Below, one piece after another: positions 27,119-37,036 of a stretch of DNA of 64,000 nucleotides; positions within the stretch are counted from its first letter, which is position 1; the number at the start of each line of letters is the position of its first letter. The stretch comes from Achromobacter sp. Root83 (lineage in GTDB: Bacteria; Pseudomonadota; Gammaproteobacteria; Burkholderiales; Burkholderiaceae_B). Both the position numbers and the translations under genes were made by a program. The DNA lies in NCBI RefSeq assembly GCF_001428845.1, contig NZ_LMIU01000012.1, positions 500,857-564,856 on the forward strand, in the 5' to 3' direction. The notes beneath the pieces were generated by a model. The model saw only the letters and a list, made by a program, of their open reading frames with translations. It searched no databases and was not told where the DNA came from.

Positions 27119-27808
27119 ATGAGCTGGAAACCGACTCCCGCGTCAGCCGACCGCCTTCGTGCCAAGTTGGATGACGAATTCGAAACCGTCGCCAAGCCTC
27201 AGGGCTTGTGCCGCACCTCGGATGCGCGCCGCGAGCAGGAAGGCGCCGCGCCCGCGGTCGACGCCGATCAATGGCAGCGCAGTTCCGAAGCGCGCGGCGC
27301 GGGGCGCGGCCGCCGCACAGACCCCGCCGGCAGTGACGCCTCCGCGGGCGATGCCAAGCCGGCCCGCAAGGGACCATCGCTCAAAATGCGCGCGGTGGGC
27401 TATCTGTCGCGCCGAGAACACGCGCGTGAAGAACTGGCGCGCAAGCTGGCCGCCCATGCCGAAGACGCCGCCGAAGTCGAAGCGGTGCTGGATGCCCTGC
27501 AGAAAGAGGGGTGGCTGTCCACCGAGCGCTTTGCGCAAAGCCTGGTGCACCGGCGCGCATCGCGCCAGGGCGCGGCACGCATCGTGCAGGAATTGCGCCA
27601 GCATGGCGTGGACGACAACCAGGTCGCCGAACTGCGCGACCAGCTGCGCGCCACCGAATACGATCGCGCGCTGGAAGTCTGGAAAAAGCGCTTCGACGCG
27701 AAACCGGACGACCGCGCGGTCTATGCCAAGCAGGCCCGCTTCCTGGCCAGCCGCGGCTTCGCGCACGATGTGATCCGCCGAATACTCGGCGAGGGCGATG
27801 AGGACTGA
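27119..27808 (+). CDS. recX: Regulatory protein RecX with long N-terminal extension
   Basis: The 229-residue product carries a RecX core from about residue 88 (LKMRAVGYLSRREHAREELARKL, in part) through three helical repeats (LDALQKEGWLSTERFAQSLV; RGFAHDVIRRIL at the end). RecX trims RecA filaments. The first 85 residues are polar and Arg/Ala-rich with no clear fold; typical RecX proteins are 150-170 residues. ATG 27119 has AGGAAG upstream. It follows recA by 121 bp. Confidence 0.9.
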   Translation: MSWKPTPASADRLRAKLDDEFETVAKPQGLCRTSDARREQEGAAPAVDADQWQRSSEARGAGRGRRTDPAGSDASAGDAKPARKGPSLKMRAVGYLSRREHAREELARKLAAHAEDAAEVEAVLDALQKEGWLSTERFAQSLVHRRASRQGAARIVQELRQHGVDDNQVAELRDQLRATEYDRALEVWKKRFDAKPDDRAVYAKQARFLASRGFAHDVIRRILGEGDED

Positions 27809-27887
27809 CGGCCTTGTCCCCCGCCTGTGCGTCAATGAAGATCCGCTAGGGCGAATCTTCTAAAGAGGGCAGGCTGCGGGGGGGGCC

Positions 27888-28562
27888 TCACTCCTGGATG
27901 GCCGACAGGAAATCCGGGTCTTTGGCCAGGGCTTCGGTGCTGAGCCGTATCGAATCGTTCAGCGAAGTGAAGAAATTGGCGAATTTGTTCGTGCGCCGCT
28001 TGATTTCCTTGGTCTGCGAATACACGGGCTTCTGCGTGGCCTTGTCAGTCACGACATAGGCGATACGCAGTGTCCAATCCACCGAATATCCTAGATCGTC
28101 GACCAGGAATTCCTGGACATCGCCGTTCAACCTACGGCGCTGCTGGTCGCCATTGACCTTGACGCCGATGAAGCGCAGTTCGGTAAAGGTGGCGTCTCGA
28201 ACAAAGTCCTTGATGTCCTTTTCGAGCAGTATGTTGCCGATTGCGGTGTTGCGGATTTGGTTCGCGGCAATCTGCGGAGCGCGGTAGGCGCCAGTGGAGT
28301 TGGGCGCGCTGATCTGTTGCGAGGACGACAGGCCGGCATTCGCGTAGCGCTGGGATTTTGGCGCATCCACCGTATCTGCTTTGTTGGGGTCGTATGTGAA
28401 ATCGCCGACTTCGACAGCGCCTTCAGCGCTGATCACCGACGAGGGCGAATACTGGACTGGGAGCGTGTTCGGAATATTGCCGCAACCCGCCAGCAAAGCG
28501 ATGGAAGCAAGAATGGCCGAACGGCGGATATGGCGCGCTGAAAGCAACGATGACAGGAACAT
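27888..28562 (-). CDS. Lipoprotein of unknown function
   Basis: The 224-residue protein has a signal peptide and lipobox LLAGCGN (Cys near residue 27). The mature domain includes DFTYDPNKADTVDAPKSQRY and a conserved-looking TLRIAYVVTDKATQKPVYSQ, suggesting an outer-membrane lipid-anchored domain. I do not recognise the family. Base composition is less GC-rich than its neighbours and the upstream gap 28563-28671 is AT-rich. Confidence 0.75.
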   Translation of the reverse strand: MFLSSLLSARHIRRSAILASIALLAGCGNIPNTLPVQYSPSSVISAEGAVEVGDFTYDPNKADTVDAPKSQRYANAGLSSSQQISAPNSTGAYRAPQIAANQIRNTAIGNILLEKDIKDFVRDATFTELRFIGVKVNGDQQRRRLNGDVQEFLVDDLGYSVDWTLRIAYVVTDKATQKPVYSQTKEIKRRTNKFANFFTSLNDSIRLSTEALAKDPDFLSAIQE

Positions 28563-28671
28563 GTTTGCTGCTGACTCGAAGATTGGAGGAGCGATATTTT
28601 AAACTTTATGTGTTTAATTGAATCGTATTATTTTTGAATATCTCTCACGATCGGCGCGCCAAGAAAGGGCC

Positions 28672-29589
28672 CTATTTCGCTGACTTGATCCCTGACAATG
28701 TCTTGAAGCAGACGTCGCGGGTGATGGTCAGGAACTCGTCGATGTACGAGGTGTCCGTGTCCTCGCTGCGCACCGTGGCGTACAGCGTGCGCCACACGCC
28801 CTGCGGGCCCAGCCGGCAGAGCCGCAGCCAGCCCTGGTTCATGTATTCCGTCAGCGCCCAATTGGGCAGCGCCGCCACGCCGCGGTTGCTGGCTACCAAC
28901 TGCGCGATGATGGGCGTCAGTTCGGCCTTGCGGATGGCTGCGGGTTCCACGTCGGCGGGATCCAGGAACGCCGTGAAGACATCCAGGCGCTGCTTGTCTA
29001 CGGGATACGTGATGAGCGTCTGGTCGGCCAGTTGGTCCGGCGTGACGAACTTGCTGCCGGCCAGCGGATTGGATTCGGACACGGCCAGCACCAATTCGTA
29101 CTTGAACAACGGCAGGTAATCGACGGCGTCCAGCGGCTGGGGGTCGGACGTGATGACCAGATCGAGATCGCCGCGCACCAGGGCGGGCAGGGGGGCGAAC
29201 GAGAACGCCGCCGACAGGTCCAGCGCCACGTCCGGCCATTGCACGCGGAAGGCGTCGAGCGCCGGCATCAGCCACTGAAAGCAGGAGTGGCAATCGATCG
29301 CCAGGTGCAGCCGGCCGGTGCGGCCGGCGGCCAGGCGCTGCAGCTCCCGTTCGGTCGCGCGGATGCGGGGCAGGACTTCGTCGGCCAGCGCCAACACGCG
29401 CAGGCCGGCGGTGGTGAGCCGGGCCGGCCGCGTGCGGCGGTTCAGTAAGGGAGTGCCAAGACGGGTTTCGAGGTCGCGCAATTGATGCGACAGGGCCGAC
29501 TGGGTCAGGTGCAAGCGCTCGGCGGCTTCCTGCAGGCTGCCGCCTTCCCGGATGGCGGTGAGCGTTTCAAGATGGCGGATTTCTAGCAT
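28672..29589 (-). CDS. metR: LysR-family regulator of methionine synthesis
   Basis: The 305-residue LysR protein has an N-terminal helix-turn-helix (MLEIRHLETLTAIREGGSLQ, then RLHLTQSALSHQLRDLE) and a periplasmic-binding-like effector domain (LHLAIDCHSCFQWLMPAL). It is transcribed divergently from metE, the classic metR-metE layout; MetR uses homocysteine as co-activator. Confidence 0.93.
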   Translation of the reverse strand: MLEIRHLETLTAIREGGSLQEAAERLHLTQSALSHQLRDLETRLGTPLLNRRTRPARLTTAGLRVLALADEVLPRIRATERELQRLAAGRTGRLHLAIDCHSCFQWLMPALDAFRVQWPDVALDLSAAFSFAPLPALVRGDLDLVITSDPQPLDAVDYLPLFKYELVLAVSESNPLAGSKFVTPDQLADQTLITYPVDKQRLDVFTAFLDPADVEPAAIRKAELTPIIAQLVASNRGVAALPNWALTEYMNQGWLRLCRLGPQGVWRTLYATVRSEDTDTSYIDEFLTITRDVCFKTLSGIKSAK

Positions 29590-29679
29590 GGAAGTGGCAA
29601 AGGCAGGACAAGCCCCCCCGCCAAAGCGGCGCTGGGCTCGGGCTCCGGACCCCGAGGTCTGGAATGAGCTTATATTGTA

Positions 29680-29723
29680 TGAGAATTCCTCATTTTATGA
29701 ATGTAGACATTGATTTTGATTCA
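29680..29723. promoter_or_regulatory. Candidate MetR binding sites upstream of metE
   Basis: TGAGAATTCCTCA (29680-29692) is a symmetric TGAG-N5-CTCA element and TGATTTTGATTCA (29711-29723) matches TGAA-N5-TTCA with one mismatch. Both sit in the AT-rich gap between metR and metE. Confidence 0.5.
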
Positions 29724-29784
29724 TTTTGGTTTGGCCTCAGAATAGCCTCCACTTGAACAAATTTTGTCTAACGACGGTGTTCCC

Positions 29785-32082
29785 ATGACTACTATTCATA
29801 ATTTGGGGTTCCCCCGCATTGGCGCCCAGCGCGAACTGAAGCGCGCTGTCGAGGCCTATTGGGCCGGCAAGCAGACCGCTGAAGCGCTGGAAGAGACCGG
29901 CCGCGAACTGCGCGCCAGGCATTGGAAGCTGCAAGCCTCGGCGGGCCTGAAGTTCGTGCCCGTGGGCGATTTCGCCTGGTACGACCAGATCCTGGAATGG
30001 ACCACGCTCCTGGGCGCCGTGCCCGCCCGTTTCGGCCAGAAGGACAATGAGCCCGTCACGCTGGACACGCTGTTCCGCATGGGCCGGGGCCGCGCGCCAA
30101 CGGGCAAGCCGGCCGCCGCCTGCGAGATGACCAAATGGTTCGACACCAATTACCACTACATCGTGCCTGAGCTGGTTCCGGGGCAGACGTTCCGCATTGC
30201 GCGCGAATCGTTGTTCGAGCAAATCCAGGAAGCGCAGGACCTGGGCCTTGCCGTCAAACCGGTGATTCCCGGGCCGCTGACCTGGCTGTACCAGGGCAAG
30301 GGCGACGCCTTTGCCGGTGGCGCCGCCGATGCCGGCAAGCTGGAACTGCTGGCCGCGCTGCTTCCGGTATATGAAGAAGTGCTGGCCCGCTTTGCCAAGC
30401 AGGGCGTGCAATGGGTGCAGATCGACGAGCCCATCCTGGTGCTCGATCTGCCCCTGGCCTGGCGCGACGCGTTCAAGCGGGTCTACGCCACGCTGTCCGC
30501 CAGCCCGGTCAAGCTGCTGGTCGCGACCTACTTCGATGGCTTGAAAGACAACCTGCCCACCGCCCTGAGCCTGCCCGTGGCCGGCCTGCACGTGGATCTG
30601 GTCCGCGCGCCCGAGCAATTGGCAGACGTCGTTACCGGACTGGGCGCCGAACAGGTGTTGTCCGCCGGCGTCATCAATGGCCGCAATATCTGGCGCACCG
30701 ATCTGGACGCCGCCCTCGCCACGCTGGCCCCCATCCGGCAGCAATTGGGCGACCGCCTTTGGCTCGCCCCGTCATGCTCGCTCTTGCATGTGCCGGTGGA
30801 TCTGGCCAACGAAACCGACCTGGACGCCGAGCTGAAAAGCTGGCTGTCGTTCGCCGCCCAGAAGCTGGAAGAACTGAGCCTGCTGGGCCGTGCGCTGGAC
30901 GGCGCAACCGACCCGGCGGCGCAGGGTGGCCTGATCAAGCAACGCGCGGCGCTCGCGGCGCGCCGGGCTTCGGTCCGCATCCACAACCCGGCGGTGGGCC
31001 AGCGCATGGCCGGCGCGGCCGAGGTGTCGCGGGATCGCGCGCCGTTCGCCGGGCGAATCGCTCGTCAGCAAGAGCAACTTGGCCTGCCCGCCTACCCGAC
31101 GACGACAATCGGCTCTTTCCCGCAGACCGCCGAAATTCGCGCCCTGCGACGCGACTGGAAGTCGGGCGCACTGACGGACTCCGCGTACGAAGCCGCCATC
31201 CGCAGGGAAATCGAGGAAGTCATCCGCTTCCAGGAAAAGGTGGGCCTGGACGTGCTGGTTCATGGCGAACCCGAGCGCAATGACATGGTTGAGTACTTCG
31301 GCGAACTGCTGGCTGGCTTTGCCTTCACCAAGAACGGCTGGGTGCAAAGCTACGGTTCGCGCTGCGTCAAGCCGCCGATCATCTTTGGCGACGTGGCCCG
31401 TCCCGCCCCGATGACGGTGGGCTGGTCGTCCTACGCGCAGTCGCTGACCGACAAGCCGGTCAAGGGCATGCTGACGGGTCCCGTCACCATCCTGCAATGG
31501 TCGTTCGTCCGCGACGATCAGCCGCGCGAGCAAACCTGCCGCCAACTGGCGCTGGCGTTGCGCGACGAAGTGGTGGATCTGGAGACGGCCGGCATCAGCG
31601 TCATCCAGATCGACGAACCCGCCATCCGTGAAGGCCTGCCCCTGCGCCGCGCCGACTGGCAGGCGTATCTGGACTGGGCCGTGGATTGCTTCCGCCTGTC
31701 GACCGCCGGCGTGCGCGACGAGACGCAGATCCACACGCACATGTGCTATTCGGAGTTCAACGACATCATCGAATCCATCGCCGCCATGGATGCGGACGTG
31801 ATCACGATCGAAACGTCGCGCTCCAATATGGAGCTGCTGAAGGCATTCGAGGATTTCCGCTATCCGAACGACATCGGTCCCGGCGTATATGACATTCACT
31901 CGCCGAACGTCCCCGAAGTGGACTGGATGGTGGACCTGATGAGCAAGGCCGCCGCCCGTCTGCCCAAGGAGCGCCTCTGGGTGAACCCCGACTGCGGCCT
32001 GAAGACGCGGGCCTGGCCGGAAACGGAAGCCGCGCTGATCGGCATGGTGCAGGCCGCGCGCGCGCTGCGCGAAGCGGCCTGA
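29785..32082 (+). CDS. metE: Cobalamin-independent methionine synthase
   Basis: The 765-residue enzyme transfers a methyl group from 5-methyltetrahydropteroyltri-glutamate to homocysteine. It shows the two-barrel MetE architecture: N-terminal [20 protein letters not shown] and a C-terminal catalytic half starting near residue 435 ([20 protein letters not shown]). Zinc ligands are in THMCYSEF and NPDCGLKTR near the end. ATG 29785 gives the family start; an in-frame upstream TTG adds seven residues. Confidence 0.97.
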   Translation: MTTIHNLGFPRIGAQRELKRAVEAYWAGKQTAEALEETGRELRARHWKLQASAGLKFVPVGDFAWYDQILEWTTLLGAVPARFGQKDNEPVTLDTLFRMGRGRAPTGKPAAACEMTKWFDTNYHYIVPELVPGQTFRIARESLFEQIQEAQDLGLAVKPVIPGPLTWLYQGKGDAFAGGAADAGKLELLAALLPVYEEVLARFAKQGVQWVQIDEPILVLDLPLAWRDAFKRVYATLSASPVKLLVATYFDGLKDNLPTALSLPVAGLHVDLVRAPEQLADVVTGLGAEQVLSAGVINGRNIWRTDLDAALATLAPIRQQLGDRLWLAPSCSLLHVPVDLANETDLDAELKSWLSFAAQKLEELSLLGRALDGATDPAAQGGLIKQRAALAARRASVRIHNPAVGQRMAGAAEVSRDRAPFAGRIARQQEQLGLPAYPTTTIGSFPQTAEIRALRRDWKSGALTDSAYEAAIRREIEEVIRFQEKVGLDVLVHGEPERNDMVEYFGELLAGFAFTKNGWVQSYGSRCVKPPIIFGDVARPAPMTVGWSSYAQSLTDKPVKGMLTGPVTILQWSFVRDDQPREQTCRQLALALRDEVVDLETAGISVIQIDEPAIREGLPLRRADWQAYLDWAVDCFRLSTAGVRDETQIHTHMCYSEFNDIIESIAAMDADVITIETSRSNMELLKAFEDFRYPNDIGPGVYDIHSPNVPEVDWMVDLMSKAAARLPKERLWVNPDCGLKTRAWPETEAALIGMVQAARALREAA

Positions 32083-32127
32083 GGGAGCCGTCCGGAGTCA
32101 GGGCTCCGGGCGATAGCGACAATAAAG

Positions 32128-32166
32128 ACCCGGTTTGCGCGGTCAATGCGCTAGCCGGGTTTTTTC
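32128..32166 (+). terminator. Terminator after metE
   Basis: ACCCGG (32128-32133) and CCGGGT (32155-32160) form the outer stem, with an inner GCGC/GCGC pairing, then a T run. Confidence 0.82.
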
Positions 32167-32287
32167 TGCGTTTGGCCGAGCCATCCGGCGCCAGCGGCCC
32201 GCTGTTCTGTCCCCGGTTAGAGGGCGTGCGCCCGTTGCGCGGGCCACGAGACCGATGCGGCGTTGCGGGCAGCGCCCAAGAAGACAG

Positions 32288-32314
32288 TTGATCCCGGGCT
32301 GCCTGCGCTATACT
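32288..32314 (+). promoter_or_regulatory. Candidate promoter of the DUF2889 gene
   Basis: TTGATC (32288-32293) and TATACT (32309-32314) are 15 bp apart (16 with GTTGAT); about 60 bp upstream of ATG 32375. The rest of the gap 32167-32287 shows no feature I can support. Confidence 0.4.
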
Positions 32315-32374
32315 TTGAAGGTTTTGTTGCCGCGCACCATGCGCTGGCCATCTTCGCCCCGCAGGCCCCCACGC

Positions 32375-32977
32375 ATGCCCTTGCCACCGCCGGATTATCC
32401 TCGCCAACCGCTGCACACGCGTTCCATACGCGTGCAGTCCTATGCGCGCGATGACGGCAACTGGGATCTGGAAGCCGAGCTGATCGACGTCAAGGCGTAC
32501 GATTTTCCCAAGCGCGACGGCGAGATGTTCAAGGCCGGGCAACCCGTTCATCATATGCACCTGCGCATCACCATCGACGAGAATTTCTCGATCCTGGCTG
32601 CTCAGGCCGTCTATGACGCGGCGCCCTATGGCGGGCATTGCATGGCGATCGAGCCGGCTTACACTGATCTGATCGGGATGAACCTGCTCAAGGGTTTCCG
32701 CCGTCAGGTCAAGGAGCGTTTCGGGCATGTGGCGGGCTGTACGCACATGACCGAACTGTCGCAGGTGCTTCCCACCGCGGCAATCCAGACCATGGCCAAC
32801 CGCCGGCGGCAAGAAATCAACCCGGACCTGCGTCCATTCCAATTGGACGGTTGCCATGCCTTGAGCACTGGCGGCCCGGTGGTGGCTGAGCACTATCCCA
32901 AGTGGTACACCGGGGGCAGCGCTGAGGCATCGGCCGATTCGTCCTCCGATTCACCTTCTTTTTCTCATACGTCCTGA
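32375..32977 (+). CDS. DUF2889 domain protein
   Basis: The 200-residue protein starts MPLPPPDYPRQPLHTRSIRV and keeps the DUF2889 pattern: YARDDGNWDLEAELIDVKAY, VHHMHLRITIDENFSI and the Cys/His-containing GCTHMTELSQVLP. Function is unknown. It lies 10 bp upstream of sucC, so it may be co-transcribed with sucCD. The C-terminus is Ser-rich. An in-frame ATG at 32339 is an alternative start. Confidence 0.85.
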   Translation: MPLPPPDYPRQPLHTRSIRVQSYARDDGNWDLEAELIDVKAYDFPKRDGEMFKAGQPVHHMHLRITIDENFSILAAQAVYDAAPYGGHCMAIEPAYTDLIGMNLLKGFRRQVKERFGHVAGCTHMTELSQVLPTAAIQTMANRRRQEINPDLRPFQLDGCHALSTGGPVVAEHYPKWYTGGSAEASADSSSDSPSFSHTS

Positions 32978-32987
32978 CAGGTAACAC

Positions 32988-34148
<1,161 letters not shown>

Positions 34149-34152
34149 ATAT

Positions 34153-34225
34153 GCCCCCACGCCGCGCCCTTTCATGGCTCGCTGCCCCCCAAGGGGGCGC
34201 CTTCAGCTGGGGGCGGCCTGGCGCT
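34153..34225. repeat. REP-like palindromic element between sucC and sucD (degenerate)
   Basis: Contains CGCTGCCCCCC, AA, GGGGGCG (about 34180-34199), a C/G block inverted repeat, preceded by GCCCCCACGCCG. The core resembles the two elements at 55363-55440 and 56857-56940, but the second half is not conserved. Confidence 0.6.
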
Positions 34226-34248
34226 AAAGAAAATCCAAGGATTCACAA

Positions 34249-35130
34249 ATGTCGATTCTGATCAACAAGGACACCAAAGTCATCACCCAGGGCATCACGG
34301 GTAAGACGGGTCAGTTCCACACCCGCATGTGCCGTGAGTACGCCAATGGCAAGGCCGCCTTCGTGGCCGGCGTGAACCCCAAGAAGGCGGGTGAAGACTT
34401 CGAAGGCGTGCCGATCTTCGCTTCGGTGAAGGACGCCAAGGCCGACACCGGCGCGACCGTGTCGGTCATCTACGTGCCGCCGGCTGGCGCCGCCGCCGCG
34501 ATCTGGGAAGCTGTCGAAGCCGAACTGGATCTGGTGATCTGCATTACCGAAGGCATCCCGGTCCGTGACATGCTCGAAGTCAAGAACCGCATGAAGGCCA
34601 AGGGCAGCAAGACGCTGCTGCTGGGCCCGAACTGCCCGGGTCTGATCACCCCCGACGAAATCAAGATCGGCATCATGCCCGGTCACATCCACCGCAAGGG
34701 CCGCATCGGCATCGTCAGCCGTTCGGGCACCCTGACGTACGAAGCCGTGGCGCAAGTCACCGAGCTGGGCCTGGGTCAATCCAGCGCCGTCGGCATCGGT
34801 GGCGATCCCATCAACGGCCTGAAGCACGTCGACGTGCTCAAGCTGTTCAATGACGATCCCGACACCGACGCCGTCATCATGATCGGCGAAATCGGCGGTC
34901 CCGACGAAGTCAATGCCGCCGAATGGGCCAAGGACAACATGAAGAAGCCGGTCGTCGGCTTCATCGCTGGTGTCACCGCGCCCGCCGGCAAGCGCATGGG
35001 CCACGCTGGCGCCCTGATCTCCGGTGGCGCCGACACGGCCGACGCCAAGCTGGAAGTGATGGAAGCTTGCGGCATCCGCACCACGCGCAACCCCTCCGAA
35101 ATGGGCAAGCTGCTCAAGTCGGTGCTGTAA
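34249..35130 (+). CDS. sucD: Succinyl-CoA synthetase alpha subunit
   Basis: The 293-residue subunit starts [20 protein letters not shown] (CoA-binding Rossmann) and carries the phospho-histidine in [17 protein letters not shown] near residue 246. It is full length. ATG 34249 has AAGGAT upstream. A strong terminator follows. Confidence 0.98.
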   Translation: MSILINKDTKVITQGITGKTGQFHTRMCREYANGKAAFVAGVNPKKAGEDFEGVPIFASVKDAKADTGATVSVIYVPPAGAAAAIWEAVEAELDLVICITEGIPVRDMLEVKNRMKAKGSKTLLLGPNCPGLITPDEIKIGIMPGHIHRKGRIGIVSRSGTLTYEAVAQVTELGLGQSSAVGIGGDPINGLKHVDVLKLFNDDPDTDAVIMIGEIGGPDEVNAAEWAKDNMKKPVVGFIAGVTAPAGKRMGHAGALISGGADTADAKLEVMEACGIRTTRNPSEMGKLLKSVL

Positions 35131-35147
35131 GTTTCAGCATGCGCGCC

Positions 35148-35179
35148 AAAAAAAACCCGCTTCGGCGGGTTTTTTTTTG
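35148..35179 (+). terminator. Terminator after sucD
   Basis: ACCCGC (35155-35160) and GCGGGT (35165-35170) with a TTCG loop, extended by A:T pairs on both sides and a long T run. Confidence 0.92.
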
Positions 35180-35358
35180 CCTGCTTTGGCAGTTTTCCTA
35201 GGGTAATCCCGTGTCCACGCCGAGGTCACGGAATCATACGGAAAGCTGAACGAAACTATAATGAAAGAAATTTCGCGCGTACCCAGCAAGAACGCCGTCG
35301 GGCTCGCACCAAGACGGCCAGTACGTTTTTGTCTTCATTCGCCCATTAATTTGGTTTG

Positions 35359-35381
35359 TCCTAGGGGGATCACACCTAGGA
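35359..35381 (+). promoter_or_regulatory. Shine-Dalgarno-sequestering hairpin before the first TerC gene
   Basis: TCCTAGG (35359-35365) and CCTAGGA (35375-35381) form a perfect 7-bp stem with a 9-nt loop. The 3' arm contains AGGA, the ribosome site 7 bases before ATG 35389. A further TCCTAGG lies at 35196-35202. A TATAAT hexamer at 35257-35262 could be a -10, giving a leader of about 120 nt. Confidence 0.55.
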
Positions 35382-35388
35382 AAGAAGT

Positions 35389-36087
35389 ATGGAACTCAGT
35401 TCAGCGGCATTCTGGATAGCGTTGCTCCAGATCATTTGGGTCAATATCCTGCTATCCGGCGACAACGCCGTGGTTATTGCGCTGGCGGCGCGTTCGCTGC
35501 CTCCGGCGCAACAGAAGAAAGCGATCGTGGTCGGCTCCGCTGCCGCGATCATCATGCGTATCGTATTGACGCTCGTGGCGGCCAAATTGCTGCTGTTGCC
35601 GTGGCTCAAGCTCATCGGCGCGCTGCTCCTGGTCTACATCGGCGTGACGCTGCTGATGCCGGAAGGCGAAGAAGACGGCGCGGGCAAGACGCAAGGCAAT
35701 TTGTTCACGGCAATTCGCACTATCATGATTGCCGACCTGGTCATGAGCCTGGACAACGTGGTGGCTGTAGCCGCCGCCGCGATGGGCGACACGACCTTGC
35801 TGGTATTGGGCTTGGCGATCAGCATCCCCTTGGTCATCTTTGGCAGCACGCTGCTCCTGAAGGTCATCGAGCGCTTCCCGGTTATCGTCTGGGTGGGTGC
35901 GGCGTTGCTGGGCTTCATTGCTGGCGAGTTGCTGGTGGGGGATCCCGCCTTGCAGGAACCAGTGGCGCGCATAGACGCTGCCCTGGGTGTGTCACAGCAC
36001 AGCTTCGCGATGATGACGGGCGTGCTGGGCGCGGTGCTTGTTTTGGCGATCGGAAAAGTTTTGGTGATGCGCCAGAAAGCTGACTGA
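35389..36087 (+). CDS. TerC-family membrane protein, copy 1
   Basis: The 232-residue protein has about seven helices and the two TerC acidic motifs: LLSGDNAVVIALAAR near residue 22 and VMSLDNVVAVAAAAM near residue 118. TerC proteins are linked to manganese export and metal loading of exported enzymes. It is followed by a paralogue after 111 bp. Its ribosome site lies in a hairpin, suggesting translational control. Confidence 0.93.
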   Translation: MELSSAAFWIALLQIIWVNILLSGDNAVVIALAARSLPPAQQKKAIVVGSAAAIIMRIVLTLVAAKLLLLPWLKLIGALLLVYIGVTLLMPEGEEDGAGKTQGNLFTAIRTIMIADLVMSLDNVVAVAAAAMGDTTLLVLGLAISIPLVIFGSTLLLKVIERFPVIVWVGAALLGFIAGELLVGDPALQEPVARIDAALGVSQHSFAMMTGVLGAVLVLAIGKVLVMRQKAD

Positions 36088-36122
36088 AAGCTGAATTACA
36101 ATACTGCGTTGTTTTGAATCAC

Positions 36123-36170
36123 CTCGCCGCGCGCAGCGCGGCGAGTCGGCCGGCTCGGGACCGGCCATTC
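36123..36170 (+). promoter_or_regulatory. Two GC-rich hairpins in the TerC intergenic leader
   Basis: CTCGCCGCGC (36123-36132) and GCGCGGCGAG (36136-36145) form a perfect 10-bp stem with a GCA loop; GGCCGG (36148-36153) and CCGGCC (36161-36166) form a second stem followed by ATTCTTTT. They may act as a weak terminator, attenuator or mRNA stabiliser. Confidence 0.6.
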
Positions 36171-36198
36171 TTTTCATAAATGCCTTCGGGGGTTCATA

Positions 36199-36918
36199 GT
36201 GCTTGAGTTTTTACAGACGCTGAGTTGGGCAGCGGTATTCCAGATCATCCTCATCGACATCCTGCTTGGCGGCGACAACGCCGTCGTGATCGCGCTGGCT
36301 TGTCGCAACCTGGCGCCCAAGCAGCGCATGCAAGGCATCCTGTGGGGTACCGCCGGCGCAATCATCTTGCGTGTCGTGCTGATTGCCTTCGCCCTGACGC
36401 TCTTGTCGATCCCCTTCCTGAAGGTCGTGGGTGGCGTGCTGCTGCTCTGGATCGGGGTCAAGCTCCTGGTTCCCGAAGACGATGCGCATGGCAACGTAAA
36501 GGGCGGAACATCCATCGCCGCCGCCATCAAGACCATCATCATCGCTGACTTCGTGATGAGCCTGGACAACGTCATCGCCATCGCTGGCGCGGCCCAGAAT
36601 GCCCACGCCGATCATCAGATCGGCCTGGTCGCCTTTGGCCTGATCGTCAGTGTGCCGATCATCATCTGGGGCAGCACGCTGGTCCTCAAGCTCATCGACC
36701 GCTATCCGCTGGTTGTCACGTTTGGCGCGGCTTTGCTCGGCTGGATCGCGGGCGGCATGTTGATCACCGATGTGATTGTCGAACGTCATTTCGGCGTTCA
36801 GCCCACTACGGTTAAAATCGCTGCAGAAATTATCGGCGCCTTGCTCGTTGTTGTCCTTGGACGGTGGCTGGCAAGCCGCAAAACCGCTTCCAAGGAATCA
36901 GCACATGAGTCTGCGTAG
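36199..36918 (+). CDS. TerC-family membrane protein, copy 2
   Basis: The 239-residue paralogue starts with GTG and has the matching motifs LLGGDNAVVIALACR near residue 22 and VMSLDNVIAIAGAAQ near residue 115. About seven helices are expected, with a polar C-terminal tail. It overlaps the next small gene by 14 bp. The pair likely arose by tandem duplication, though identity is moderate. Confidence 0.92.
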   Translation: MLEFLQTLSWAAVFQIILIDILLGGDNAVVIALACRNLAPKQRMQGILWGTAGAIILRVVLIAFALTLLSIPFLKVVGGVLLLWIGVKLLVPEDDAHGNVKGGTSIAAAIKTIIIADFVMSLDNVIAIAGAAQNAHADHQIGLVAFGLIVSVPIIIWGSTLVLKLIDRYPLVVTFGAALLGWIAGGMLITDVIVERHFGVQPTTVKIAAEIIGALLVVVLGRWLASRKTASKESAHESA

Positions 36919-37027
36919 ATCCGTCGATCCCCAGCAATCCGAATCGGGCCTGAGCCTTCTTCAGGGTCTGTTCGTGCTGGCCATCCTCGGGATAGTCGCG
37001 ACGGTCATCGTCTCCAATTTTGTTTGA
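36905..37027 (+). CDS. 40-residue pilin-like membrane microprotein
   Basis: ATG 36905 lies inside the terC copy 2 gene (14-bp overlap) and the product is 40 residues: a polar leader MSLRRSVDPQQSESG, then a single hydrophobic helix, LSLLQGLFVLAILGIVATVI. This aligns position by position with the N-terminal helix of type IV pilins (G at -1, small polar at +2, hydrophobic stretch, A-I-x-G-I at +11 to +15), except that Glu at +5 is Gln and no globular domain follows. It sits 9 bp before hemC. Confidence 0.55.
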   Translation: MSLRRSVDPQQSESGLSLLQGLFVLAILGIVATVIVSNFV

Positions 37028-37036
37028 TGACGTCTC

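Noticed and set aside
30772-31899. Minus-strand open frame inside metE
   Set aside because: metE is full length with its zinc ligands; the antisense frame has shadow composition.
35131-35388. yybP-ykoY manganese riboswitch before the TerC gene
   Set aside because: The conserved GGGGAGUAG-type and CGUCA blocks are not visible, so I did not name the leader as that riboswitch.
36199-36918. Second TerC gene as a frameshifted or broken copy
   Set aside because: It is full length with both acidic motifs and a usable GTG start.
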